Source of the DNA: Chloroflexota bacterium
GTDB taxonomy: Bacteria; Chloroflexota; Ktedonobacteria; Ktedonobacterales; Ktedonobacteraceae
NCBI GenBank assembly: GCA_902810755.1
Contig: CADDYT010000006.1
Coordinates: forward strand, 1 to 64,000
Reading direction: 5' to 3'
Length of the DNA: 64,000 bases
The notes under the pieces were generated by a model that saw only the letters and a program-made list of their open reading frames with translations, was not told the DNA's origin and ran no database searches. Shown here piece by piece: positions 34,629-43,173 of this stretch. Numbering within the stretch: position 1 is the stretch's first letter; each line of letters opens with the position of its first letter. Both the position numbers and the translations under genes were made by a program.

Positions 34629-34939
34629 TAAGAAGCATCCTTTCTTCCTGTACCCTGATGCCGATTTGCCGGGACAACCAGGGTCCGCTAGCTAAGACTG
34701 AGGCCGGAAAAGAGAAGAGAGACTCTCTACCCCGCCACCGCTTTTGTCTTTCCGACAGGAGATTGCTCCATGCAATTCTGTATCGGGCGAGGATAGCTGA
34801 AAATCTCGTCGATAGGCATTATATCACGCAATACTAAAAAATGCAAGTGTTTTATTCAGTACATATCAATGTCTTAGTATATAGATACATAGAACAAAAG
34901 GCAGGTATAAGAAAAAGATATAAGATATAGTATAAGAAA
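34629..34939. other. Leader and promoter region of the peptide locus
   Basis: No gene is seen in this gap. It holds the minus-strand promoter at 34818-34846 and, downstream of it, a leader of about 180 bases before the peptide start, with several short inverted repeats. The part from about 34840 to 34940 is strongly AT-rich. Confidence 0.5.
34818..34846 (-). promoter_or_regulatory. Sigma-70-type promoter of the ComX/Q/P-like locus
   Basis: On the minus strand, -35 TTGCAT (34841-34846) and -10 TATAAT (34818-34823) are separated by exactly 17 bases. The expected start point is near 34811, giving a leader of about 180 bases. Confidence 0.75.
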
Positions 34940-34970
34940 ACGGCATAAGAACAGTTAGTTCTTATGCCGT
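34940..34970 (-). terminator. Rho-independent terminator of the amino acid permease
   Basis: Arms acggcataagaac (34940-34952) and gttcttatgccgt (34958-34970) pair perfectly around a 5-base loop. On the minus strand the stem is followed by TTTTCTT, so it terminates the permease transcript before the peptide promoter. Confidence 0.8.
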
Positions 34971-35006
34971 CATGTTTCTTCGGTGCGTAGCGGTGCCTAC
35001 GGGCAG

Positions 35007-36659
35007 CTATTCGCCGCCGATGGCCCCCTCAACATCGGCGGCGGTTTCGCCGACGCTGCGCTCGATGGCCGCCAGTTCGGCTTCAGAGCCTTGAATGACC
35101 GGTCCTTTGAACCAGAAGCGGGCGCTGACCAGCCACCAGATGGTGATAATCAGGGTTGTTCCCAGAACTACTATCGGGGTGTAGTTAAAATTCAGAGCGG
35201 TAATAGGAGTGGTGGTGGGCAACATGAAAAGGATGGAGATGAAGACCACCCAGATCACGGCAATCCAGCCAACGGGCGCGCTCCAGGCCCCCAGCCTCCA
35301 TGGGCCAGGCGTGAAATCTTTCGCGAAGCGGCGCAGCAGGATGGGCAGGACGTAAGCGATATACAGGCCGATGGTGGCAATGGAGGTAACAGCCGCGTAG
35401 GCGGTGTAGTTGAAAACCGTCGGGATCGCCAGGATAAAGGAACAGACAACCGCGAGCAGGATGGCATTGCGCGGCGTGCGCCCCCTATCCAGATGGTGCC
35501 AGAGGTTATGGAAAGGCACCGCGCCATCGCGGGAGAAGGCGTAAATCATACGTGAATTGGAGGTGACGGAGGACATGCCGCAGAAAAGCTGGGCCACGGC
35601 AATCACCGCGAAGAGCAGCGTTCCCAGCACGTAGCTCAGCCGACTTTCCAGAATATAAAGAACTGGATTGACAAAGCTGCCGGCGGCAGCCAGGTCAGGA
35701 GTTGCGGCAGAGAGGCCCATCAAGAGGATATAGCCGGCAACGGCAGAGACCACCACCGACATCACCACGCCCCAGGGCGCTCGCGTATCGGCGCCCACCG
35801 TCTCTTCAGTCATGTGCGCGGAGGCATCGTAACCGGTGTAGGTGTATTGCGCCAGCAAGAGGCTGAGAAGGAAGGCATACCAGATGGGAAAGTTCGTCGC
35901 GTTGAAGCGGCTATCGACCGTGAACAGAGTACCGGCGGAATTGAGCCCGTGCGCGTGGGAGGCCGCGACCTGCGTGCCGCAGCAGACGCCCTGAGCGGCA
36001 GGATTGAACTGGAAGCTGAGCAGGGTTGCGCCGACAACCCCCACCACGATTAGCAGCACGCCAACAATATGCCACCAGACGCTGACATCATTGAGGAAGG
36101 CGACGATGCGCACGCCAAAGATGTTGAGCAGGGCATGCAACGCCAGGATGGCGGCGTAGATCAGCAGCGTGACCCATTGCGTCGCCGGATCGCTAAAGCC
36201 CGGCACGGCGGGGACGGCGGGAATCCAGGCATGCAGCAAGGTATCAACGGTGACAGCCGCGCCATAGTCAATACCGGCGGTAATGGCAATCTGGCCGATG
36301 AGGTTGAACCAGCCGGTGAACCAGCCCCAGGCGGGGCCGCCAAGTTTGGAGGCCCAGTAATAGAGGCCACCGGCAGTGGGATAGGCGGAAGCCAGTTCGG
36401 CCATGCCCAGAGCGACAATGACCACGAACACGGTGACAATCGGCCAGCCCAGTGAGGCGGCGGTAAAACCACCGTTAATCGTCGTCAGGTAAAAGAGGGT
36501 GACACAGCCGCTGAGGATGGAGATAATGGTAAAGGAGATTGCGAAGTTGGAGAAGCCGCCCATCGCACGGAACAGCTCCTGCGCATAGCCCATGGCGTGC
36601 AGGCGTTTGATATCCTGTGCGATAAGCTCATCTTTCGTCGAGCGTGGAGTTGAACTCAC
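35007..36659 (-). CDS. APC-family amino acid permease
   Basis: A 550-residue transporter with about twelve TM helices of the APC (ACT/GABA-permease) type. TM1 has GGFSNFAISFTIISILSG, and further conserved segments are ASAYPTAGGLYYWASKLGGPAWGWFTGWFNLIGQIA and SRMIYAFSRDGAVPFHNLWHHLD. The GTG start at 36659 is chosen because AGGAGG stands six bases upstream; an ATG nine codons earlier would place that site inside the gene. The likely substrate is an amino acid or amine. It has a 240-base leader and its own terminator. Confidence 0.9.
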   Translation of the reverse strand: MSSTPRSTKDELIAQDIKRLHAMGYAQELFRAMGGFSNFAISFTIISILSGCVTLFYLTTINGGFTAASLGWPIVTVFVVIVALGMAELASAYPTAGGLYYWASKLGGPAWGWFTGWFNLIGQIAITAGIDYGAAVTVDTLLHAWIPAVPAVPGFSDPATQWVTLLIYAAILALHALLNIFGVRIVAFLNDVSVWWHIVGVLLIVVGVVGATLLSFQFNPAAQGVCCGTQVAASHAHGLNSAGTLFTVDSRFNATNFPIWYAFLLSLLLAQYTYTGYDASAHMTEETVGADTRAPWGVVMSVVVSAVAGYILLMGLSAATPDLAAAGSFVNPVLYILESRLSYVLGTLLFAVIAVAQLFCGMSSVTSNSRMIYAFSRDGAVPFHNLWHHLDRGRTPRNAILLAVVCSFILAIPTVFNYTAYAAVTSIATIGLYIAYVLPILLRRFAKDFTPGPWRLGAWSAPVGWIAVIWVVFISILFMLPTTTPITALNFNYTPIVVLGTTLIITIWWLVSARFWFKGPVIQGSEAELAAIERSVGETAADVEGAIGGE

Positions 36660-36905
36660 GAAACACCTCCTGAAATGGGGATGCATAGTAAGGACATAGT
36701 GAAGAGAGCCTGCTCATCGATCACTCTCGATGAAGCGCATACCTTCAGTGTTAGCCGAAAGCTGGTCGACACCTCCTTTCACGAGAAGACGGTATCCATA
36801 TGATGGCGCAGCAAATGGCTACAGGAAGTCGATGGCGAAAATACGGAAAAGGCTAGAAAGGTCGAGATATTTCTAGCCTTCATATCCATTGCTGTGTTAG
36901 AAACA

Positions 36906-36935
36906 AGCATACCATTATTTTGAGGTGTACGTCAA
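36906..36935 (-). promoter_or_regulatory. Promoter of the amino acid permease
   Basis: On the minus strand, -35 TTGACG (36930-36935) and -10 TATGCT (36906-36911) lie 18 bases apart. The leader to the GTG start would be about 240 bases long. Confidence 0.55.
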
Positions 36936-36960
36936 TGCTTCTGCCAGAGCCACTTCCACA

Positions 36961-36990
36961 TTGACGGGTAAAGAACTTCCCTGGTAGAAT
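36961..36990 (+). promoter_or_regulatory. Promoter of the queuosine salvage gene
   Basis: -35 TTGACG (36961-36966) and -10 TAGAAT (36985-36990), 18 bases apart, with the ATG 41 bases after the -10 box. Confidence 0.6.
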
Positions 36991-37030
36991 CGGGGCAGAA
37001 ACAGAAGGAAGGATTGCACAGGAAAACGCT

Positions 37031-38086
37031 ATGGATGATATTCAGCAATGGAACGATTTTGATGAGGATGATGAGGTCTATGCGCTTGACGGGGTCGCCG
37101 ACAGGCTGGTGGTGTTGAGCAGCACGAGGCCGGTGGTGGAGCAGGGAGAAAATGTCTGGATCAATCGGGAGCAGCTCGAACAGCTTGCCAGGGCATGGGC
37201 GCAGAATCGGGAGAGGAGTGAGGAACTCGATGCAGCCCTGTGGAACGAGCGGTACCACTTTAATGACCACACGGAACGCACTGTCAACTGGGTGCTGCTG
37301 CTCGACGCGCTGAATTTCTGCTTCTGGGCCGAGAAAGGGCAGCCACGCTGGCAGATTGCATATCAAGGGGAGCAGCTCAATGGCTACTGGGCGGAGGCCG
37401 CGTCACTCAAGAGGGCAGTGGAAGAGGGGATGCCGTTGTGGGATGCACAGTATCTGAGTACGATCAGCAGCGAAGACCTGGCCCACATCTTTCGCGGAGC
37501 CGAGGGGTCGCCACCCATTCCGCTGTTTGAAGAACGCTTGAAGAATGCTCGTGAAGTTGGGCGCGTCCTGCTGGAGCGATACGAGGGACAGTTCGCTCGC
37601 CTGATTGAGCAGGCGGGTGGCAGCGCGCCCCGGCTGGCGGCTCTGCTGGCCGAACATTTTCCTTCGTTCAATGATGTAGCGACCTATCGCGGCAAAGAGG
37701 TGCGTTTCTACAAGCGGGCGCAGATCTGCGTTGCCGACCTGTATGGTACCTTTGGCGGCAAGCAGTGGGGAACCTTTACCGATATCGATGAACTTACGGC
37801 CTTTGCCGACTATAAACTGCCACAGGTTTTGCGCCATTACGGTGTGTTAGAATATAGTCCAGCACTGGCTGAACGTATCGACAACGAGGTATTGATTCCC
37901 GCAGGCAGTGAGGAGGAAATCGAAATACGCGCAGCCACCGTCTGGAGTTGCGAACTGCTGGGGCGCGCCATGGCGCGACAGGGTCATCCTGTGACGCCTG
38001 CCGCTATTGATCAGCGTCTCTGGTTGCTTGGTCAAAACGTACCTGATATGAGACCATATCATCGCACCCGCACGATCTATTACTAG
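37031..38086 (+). CDS. Queuosine salvage protein (DUF2419 / Qng1-like)
   Basis: A 351-residue protein of the Q-salvage family, which releases queuine from queuosine 5'-phosphate. Family blocks are NWVLLLDALNFCFW (about 87-100), YQGEQLNGYWAEAASLKRA, VRFYKRAQICVADLYG and LTAFADYKLPQVLRHYGVLEYSPAL (about 258-282). Salvage proteins of this kind are known from eukaryotes and some bacteria that take up queuine instead of making it. The ribosome binding site is AGGAAA. The gene precedes murE by 72 bases. Confidence 0.85.
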   Translation: MDDIQQWNDFDEDDEVYALDGVADRLVVLSSTRPVVEQGENVWINREQLEQLARAWAQNRERSEELDAALWNERYHFNDHTERTVNWVLLLDALNFCFWAEKGQPRWQIAYQGEQLNGYWAEAASLKRAVEEGMPLWDAQYLSTISSEDLAHIFRGAEGSPPIPLFEERLKNAREVGRVLLERYEGQFARLIEQAGGSAPRLAALLAEHFPSFNDVATYRGKEVRFYKRAQICVADLYGTFGGKQWGTFTDIDELTAFADYKLPQVLRHYGVLEYSPALAERIDNEVLIPAGSEEEIEIRAATVWSCELLGRAMARQGHPVTPAAIDQRLWLLGQNVPDMRPYHRTRTIYY

Positions 38087-38158
38087 CGTTTTATCTCGCA
38101 AGTGCAGCGGGAAAAGGTCTGGTAACTCGAAAATCTTCTGGAAAGTTACGGGCAGGCA

Positions 38159-39730
38159 ATGCCCGGTGAAAACAGGATAATGCAATTACAAACACTGCTA
38201 ACAGCATTAGAGCAACCACCGCTGGCCTTGCTGACGGCGGATGGCCTGAAGGATGTTGACGCTTTCGTCGGTGACACGGAGATCAGCGCGCTGGCATATG
38301 ATTCGCGACAGGTCGTGCCAGGCGGGCTGTTCGTGGCCGTGCCAGGGACGCATACTGATGGGCGGCGTTTCCTGGCTGAGGCAGCGCGACGAGGCGCGGT
38401 CGTCGCGCTGGGTGAGTCGCCTGGCATGCCCGCCTCAGCCCTGCCGTTGCCATATATCGAGGTGCGCGACGTGCGTATCGCGCTGGCAAATCTGGCCTGT
38501 ACGTTCTATGGCTACCCGGCACGCCGACTCTGTACTATCGGCATCACCGGCACTGATGGGAAGACCACGACCAGCAATCTGATCAGCGCCATATTTGATA
38601 ACGCAGGCAGGCCAACGGGCCTGATGACGACAGCCAACTTCAAGATTCGCGGGCAGGAATGGGAGAATGCCACGCGACAAAGCACGCTGGAGGCTCTGGA
38701 GGTGCAGCAATTTCTGCGCCGTATGCTTGAGGCCGGAGTCAGCCATGCCGTCATTGAGTCGACTTCGCACGGGCTGGAACTGCGCCGCGTGCATGGCTGC
38801 GAATTTGATGTCGGGGTTGTTACCAATATAACGCACGAACACCTGGACTTTCATAAGACGATTGAGGGCTACCGACGAGCCAAAGCGCGGCTCTTCGAGA
38901 TGCTCGATCCACAGCGGGACAAGGGTCTGGGCTGCTGCCCCGTCGCCATTCTCAACCGGGATGATAGCAGCTATGAGATATTGAAACCCTATTGCCGCGT
39001 CCCCATTCTGGATTATGGCATCGATACGCCTGCTGCCGTGCGTGCCGTTGATCTGCAATTGCAGGCAGACTGTACCCGCTTCCGTGCGGTGCTGCCCGAG
39101 GCGGAGGTAGCGATTGAAACCAGGCTGGTCGGGCGGTTCAATGTAAGCAACTGCCTGGCAGCCATTGCCACCGCCTACAGCCAGGGCATTGCGCCCGCCG
39201 ATATCGCGCGCGGACTGGCCAGTGTGACCGGGGTCACGGGCCGCATGGAACGCATCGACGAGGGGCAGCCATTCACTGTTATCGTCGATTACGCCCACAC
39301 GCCCGATAGCCTGGAAAAGGTCCTCGCCATCCTGCGCCCGCTGACAGCCGGAAAATTGATGGTCGTCTTCGGCTCGGCAGGCGAGCGCGATGTGCAGAAA
39401 CGCCCCGTCATGGGGCGCATCGCGGCACAAATGGCCGATTTTTTCGTTATTACAGATGAGGATCCGCGAGAAGAGGAGCGTGAGAAGATTCTGGATGAAA
39501 TCGCGCAGGGGGCTGAGGCGGCAGGGAAATGCCGGGGAAGAGATTTCCTGTGCATCGCCGATCGTACAGAGGCGATTGCCCGGGCATTTGCGCAGGCGAA
39601 GGCAGGCGATACCATCTTGCTGGCGGGAAAGGGACACGAGCAAAGCATCATTATCGGGCGAGAGAAATTTCCCTGGGATGATCGGCGCGTAGCGCGAGAA
39701 CAATTGAAACGGTTATTGAAAGCAAGCTAG
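38159..39730 (+). CDS. murE: UDP-N-acetylmuramyl tripeptide synthase MurE
   Basis: A 523-residue Mur ligase. The N-terminal domain has AYDSRQVVPGGLFVAVPG; the P-loop is GTDGKTTT (about 130-137; commonly GTNGKTTT); the central domain has ESTSHGLELRRV and TNITHEHLDFH; the C-terminal domain has HTPDSLEKVL. In MurE the DNPR motif marks meso-diaminopimelate use; here the site reads DEDPR (about 433), so the third residue may be another diamino acid. It is followed by mraY 122 bases on. No other dcw genes are near. Start 38159 or 38180. Confidence 0.9.
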   Translation: MPGENRIMQLQTLLTALEQPPLALLTADGLKDVDAFVGDTEISALAYDSRQVVPGGLFVAVPGTHTDGRRFLAEAARRGAVVALGESPGMPASALPLPYIEVRDVRIALANLACTFYGYPARRLCTIGITGTDGKTTTSNLISAIFDNAGRPTGLMTTANFKIRGQEWENATRQSTLEALEVQQFLRRMLEAGVSHAVIESTSHGLELRRVHGCEFDVGVVTNITHEHLDFHKTIEGYRRAKARLFEMLDPQRDKGLGCCPVAILNRDDSSYEILKPYCRVPILDYGIDTPAAVRAVDLQLQADCTRFRAVLPEAEVAIETRLVGRFNVSNCLAAIATAYSQGIAPADIARGLASVTGVTGRMERIDEGQPFTVIVDYAHTPDSLEKVLAILRPLTAGKLMVVFGSAGERDVQKRPVMGRIAAQMADFFVITDEDPREEEREKILDEIAQGAEAAGKCRGRDFLCIADRTEAIARAFAQAKAGDTILLAGKGHEQSIIIGREKFPWDDRRVAREQLKRLLKAS

Positions 39731-39852
39731 CAGGGCACTACGCCTGCTCTTCCTAATCTCTCGTTAAGCCGTTACTGAGAGCTACTGTATGACGTTTGTA
39801 CATGTATGTAAAGGGAATCCTGTCTGCCGGATCGCCTTGTTTGGGAGAAGCT

Positions 39853-41769
39853 ATGATTCCACTCTGGTTACTATTGATCTTTGCCGCCTGTGGCGTAGCA
39901 AGCGCGCTGCTCTGCGGTATTGCCATGCTCCTGTTTCCCAGGTTTCGCAGTGGAGAATTCAAGCCCGGCCCGCATCGTTCTGATCTTGAGGCCAGCGGAC
40001 GGGAGATTAAGACTATTGAATTGCCGCTGGTTGGCGGCCCGGCCTTCACGCTGGCGCTGATTGCTACGGGCATCGTCGCCGGCTACCTGCTGAACCTGAA
40101 TATGGATCAATGGAAGCTCCTGCTCATCGGGCTGGGAGCAACTGCTGGCTATATGATTATCGGCTTTGTAGATGACTGGCACAAAGTCTATAGTAAAGAA
40201 GGCATTCGCGAACGCGACAAATTTATCAGCGTGATGGCGGTCTCGATGGGGACGGCCTTGCTCTACTTCTGGCTCCTGCCAAGCGGGAAACAGCCCTACA
40301 GCCCCTACGCTCAGCTTCCCATCATCGGCCAACTGGTCAACCTGGTCATCATCAATCACATTGACTATGCCTGGCTGATCTTTTTGATGATTATGACCGG
40401 TATCATCGGTACAATGACCTCGCTCTCCGTCGACTTTAGCGACGGACTGGATGGGCTGGCCGGGGGGCTGGTCTTCAGCGCGGCTCTGGCCTTTGGCATC
40501 ATCGTCACCGGCATTATTGATCCCAGACACCCCGAAGGGCTGGTGGTAGAATTACTCTCGCTGCTGTGCGCGGGCAGCGTACTGGGCTTTTTACCCTGGA
40601 ACTGGCCCTCTTCATGGGCCGCACGTAAAAGCAACGCCCGACGCCGGGCGCGAATCTACATGGGGGATAGCGGCTCGCTAGCCCTCGGCGGTTTACTGGC
40701 AGTAATCGCCATCTTCGCGCGTCAGGAAACACTTTTGCTCATGGTCGGGGGCGCGTTTGTGCTTGAAGGACTTTCCGCTCTCGTCTCCCGCACGCTGGCG
40801 CCATTCTTCCGCAAGCGGCTGCAGATGTTGCGCTATGCCAGCACGCGCGATACCTTCATCCCGCACACAGAGTTTCCGCGTCCATTTCTGGCAACCCCGT
40901 TGCACCATCACTTCGACCTGCTCGGCTGGGACCGCCGCCGCCTGGTCTACGGCGCGTGGGCGCTGGGGGCCTGCTTCGCCATTCTGGGCGTCTTGATCGG
41001 CATCGCCCCCTTTACCTGGCAGCGTTACCTTGCCCGTATCGTCGTCCTGATCGTGGCCTGGGTCGTCTGGTCAAGCGGCTCCTGGACACGGCGCTACTTC
41101 ATTGGCAAATATCCCCCTGAACGCACGCGCAGGCGGCGACTGGCCCTCTTCTATGGCTTCCCCTACACAATCATGGGCATCAAACTCTTCCACATGGTGG
41201 AAGTTGTCCAGGAAGCCAGCGAGGATCAGATCGAGACGCCCGCCGAAGAAGCTGTCCTCTGGCAGCGCATCAGCATCTACGATGCCCGCGCCCTGCTCGG
41301 CCTTTTCTGTTACCGCGCCGGGTACTATCCGGCGGCTCGCGCGCACTGGGCGGTCATTCCTGAAACAAACATGGCCCTGCGTCCAAATATCGCCCATCTG
41401 TTCTTTGAAGTTGAAAGCCAGCTGGCGCTGGAGAAGCAGGAGACACAACCCATGCGGCTCGGCCAGCTTGGTCGGCAACAACCGATTATCGCCGGCAACC
41501 TGTCACCGGCTGACCTGCCCAACCCGTATGAGCCGATTCGCAGCGAAGAAAAGGAAGGCTGGGCCGTCGCCAGGCCAGACGATGATGACGGTGAGGAGGA
41601 CAGCGATGATGATGAGGAGCAACAAATCACCGCTCCTCTGCGCATCGAGGCTCCGGCCAACCACAAAAGCAACGGGCATAGCGCCGATGGATTTTCTGCC
41701 ATCGCCCCTGCCGGGCGCAGACGCTGGCTTGCTCGCCTGCTTCACCCTTCCTCTGAAAAAGAGAGATGA
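39853..41769 (+). CDS. mraY: MraY-type phospho-MurNAc-pentapeptide transferase, C-terminally extended
   Basis: A 638-residue protein, about twice the usual MraY length. The core (1 to about 400) has ten or so TM helices and the expected motifs: GFVDDWHKVYSK, VDFSDGLDGLAGG (about 194-205), YMGDSGSLALGG (about 270) and TPLHHHFDLLGW (about 350). It should transfer phospho-MurNAc-peptide to undecaprenyl phosphate at the inner face of the membrane. The remainder (about 415-638) is cytoplasmic: a helical part and an acidic DDDDGEEDSDDDEE-type stretch near 575. The ATG at 39853 has GGGAGA upstream; 39796 is the longer alternative. Confidence 0.88.
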   Translation: MIPLWLLLIFAACGVASALLCGIAMLLFPRFRSGEFKPGPHRSDLEASGREIKTIELPLVGGPAFTLALIATGIVAGYLLNLNMDQWKLLLIGLGATAGYMIIGFVDDWHKVYSKEGIRERDKFISVMAVSMGTALLYFWLLPSGKQPYSPYAQLPIIGQLVNLVIINHIDYAWLIFLMIMTGIIGTMTSLSVDFSDGLDGLAGGLVFSAALAFGIIVTGIIDPRHPEGLVVELLSLLCAGSVLGFLPWNWPSSWAARKSNARRRARIYMGDSGSLALGGLLAVIAIFARQETLLLMVGGAFVLEGLSALVSRTLAPFFRKRLQMLRYASTRDTFIPHTEFPRPFLATPLHHHFDLLGWDRRRLVYGAWALGACFAILGVLIGIAPFTWQRYLARIVVLIVAWVVWSSGSWTRRYFIGKYPPERTRRRRLALFYGFPYTIMGIKLFHMVEVVQEASEDQIETPAEEAVLWQRISIYDARALLGLFCYRAGYYPAARAHWAVIPETNMALRPNIAHLFFEVESQLALEKQETQPMRLGQLGRQQPIIAGNLSPADLPNPYEPIRSEEKEGWAVARPDDDDGEEDSDDDEEQQITAPLRIEAPANHKSNGHSADGFSAIAPAGRRRWLARLLHPSSEKER

Positions 41770-41771
41770 CA

Positions 41772-41809
41772 GGAAAAAGCCTCGTGGGCGCGCCCACGAG
41801 GCTTTTTCC
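41772..41809. terminator. Rho-independent terminator after mraY
   Basis: A perfect 38-base palindrome of 19-bp arms with no loop bases, with AAAAA at the left and TTTTT at the right flank. It lies three bases after the mraY stop and can act in both directions. Confidence 0.85.
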
Positions 41810-42165
41810 ATGCTATCAGGTTACAGCAAAGCAGACAAACCCACATCGAAATTCCTGTAACCGCGCTCGTATGAATCAGTGCAGACCCATCCAGCTCCAT
41901 AGAACATAGAAGAACAGGCTGACTTTTTCTGCGTGCATCATGGCAGGTATGTATACTTACTAATGATGTAAACGAGCAAGGCTAAAGAATTTTTATACAC
42001 GAGAACCATCAGGTATGTTTGCAGTTGTGCATAAAAATACTGATTAAAATATTTCTTTTTTTGCATAGGCTATGTTATACTATGCCATGACCACCTATCT
42101 TCAGGGATTGCTATAGCCTATCAAAGGGGATACTATACATTTTTCTTGCTATCAGGGGGAATATT
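41810..42165. other. AT-rich intergenic region
   Basis: No gene is supported. The second half (about 41990-42160) is markedly AT-rich compared with the surrounding genes and contains TATACT-like sequences without a matching -35 box. It is the likely promoter region of the ATP-grasp gene. Confidence 0.4.
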
Positions 42166-43062
42166 ATGCGTTTTTGCTTTATTGTTGAAGAACAATATCG
42201 AAGTGAATCTATGCCACTGGCGGTAGCCAACCGGCTCCTTCAGGAGGGCCATCATATTGACCTGCTTGAACCGCATGCGGCGGTGACAAGCCTGTTTGAT
42301 CTCGCGTCGCAGGATTACGATGCGTATGTTCTTAAGACGGTCTCGGATGGGCCGGGGCTGAGCATTCTTGATGCTGCGGAAGCAGTTGGCATACCGACCA
42401 TCAACAACTCACGCTCCATTCATCTGGTGCGAAACAAGGCGGTGGCGGCGACCTATGCAAAAGCGCACGGCCTGCCTGTTCCATCAACCTATTTCGTGGC
42501 CCATCCACAGTTGCTCAAGCAGATTCCCATTCAGGAGTACCCGCTGGTTATCAAACCCAATAATGGAAGTTCCTGCCGCGATGTGTATCGTCTTCTCCAC
42601 CCGGAAGATTTACCCGCATTAGAGCAGGAGTTAGCCCGGAAACGGGAACGTATCTTCCTGGCGCAACGTTATGTCGAAAACAGGGGATACGACATAAAAC
42701 TCTATGTAACCGGCAAAGAGGTCAATGCCATCGCGAAAAAATCGCCTTTTCACGGGGCAATTACCGAAGGCCCGGTTCCGCTTACGCCGGAGATGCGCCA
42801 GCTTGCATTAGATGTGGGGAAACTCTTCCAGCTCGACATCTATGGGCTGGATGTGGTTGAAACGACTCAAGGATTGAGCTTACTTGATATTAACGATTTT
42901 CCCAGTTTTGGCATGGTTCCAGAAGCGGTGACCAGAGTAGCAGAATATATCCTGCGCACAGCCAGAAGGGCGAAGTTAGAGCGCGCATCCAGCTTCGTTC
43001 ACCACCTGTACCGCTCACCGGCGCTGGAAAAGAAGGGCAGATTGCGCGTGCAGGGCGGCTAA
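42166..43062 (+). CDS. RimK-like ATP-grasp ligase
   Basis: A 298-residue ATP-grasp protein. A pre-ATP-grasp domain (1-90) is followed by the central YPLVIKPNNGSSCRDVY (about 125-141), the FLAQRYVENRGYDIKLYV segment (about 164-181) and the metal site LDINDFPSFG (about 243-252). Family members join a carboxylate to an amine using ATP, as in RimK, lysine-biosynthesis LysX or ribosomal peptide ligases. The substrate is not known. It opens a plus-strand run that continues with an ABC exporter 111 bases later, so it may act on the material the exporter moves. Confidence 0.85.
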   Translation: MRFCFIVEEQYRSESMPLAVANRLLQEGHHIDLLEPHAAVTSLFDLASQDYDAYVLKTVSDGPGLSILDAAEAVGIPTINNSRSIHLVRNKAVAATYAKAHGLPVPSTYFVAHPQLLKQIPIQEYPLVIKPNNGSSCRDVYRLLHPEDLPALEQELARKRERIFLAQRYVENRGYDIKLYVTGKEVNAIAKKSPFHGAITEGPVPLTPEMRQLALDVGKLFQLDIYGLDVVETTQGLSLLDINDFPSFGMVPEAVTRVAEYILRTARRAKLERASSFVHHLYRSPALEKKGRLRVQGG

Positions 43063-43173
43063 TTTTTTCAATCCCAGACAGGAAAGGGGCCAGGTTTCTG
43101 CTACTTCCTCCCAGAGGAAATATACCGTTGAACGCGCAAAGACACCAGGCTCAAGACAGAACAGGAGAAAAAC

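Larger units (their letters stand above)
36660..37030. other. Divergent intergenic region with long permease leader
   Basis: Holds divergent promoters (36906-36935 on minus, 36961-36990 on plus) and a hairpin with 11-bp arms at 36849-36859 and 36870-36880 near the 5' end of the permease leader. The long leader could be a regulatory RNA; no known riboswitch core was recognised. Confidence 0.5.

Noticed and set aside
42061..42086. TTGCAT and TATACT as promoter of the ATP-grasp gene
   Set aside because: The spacing is only nine bases; not a valid pair.
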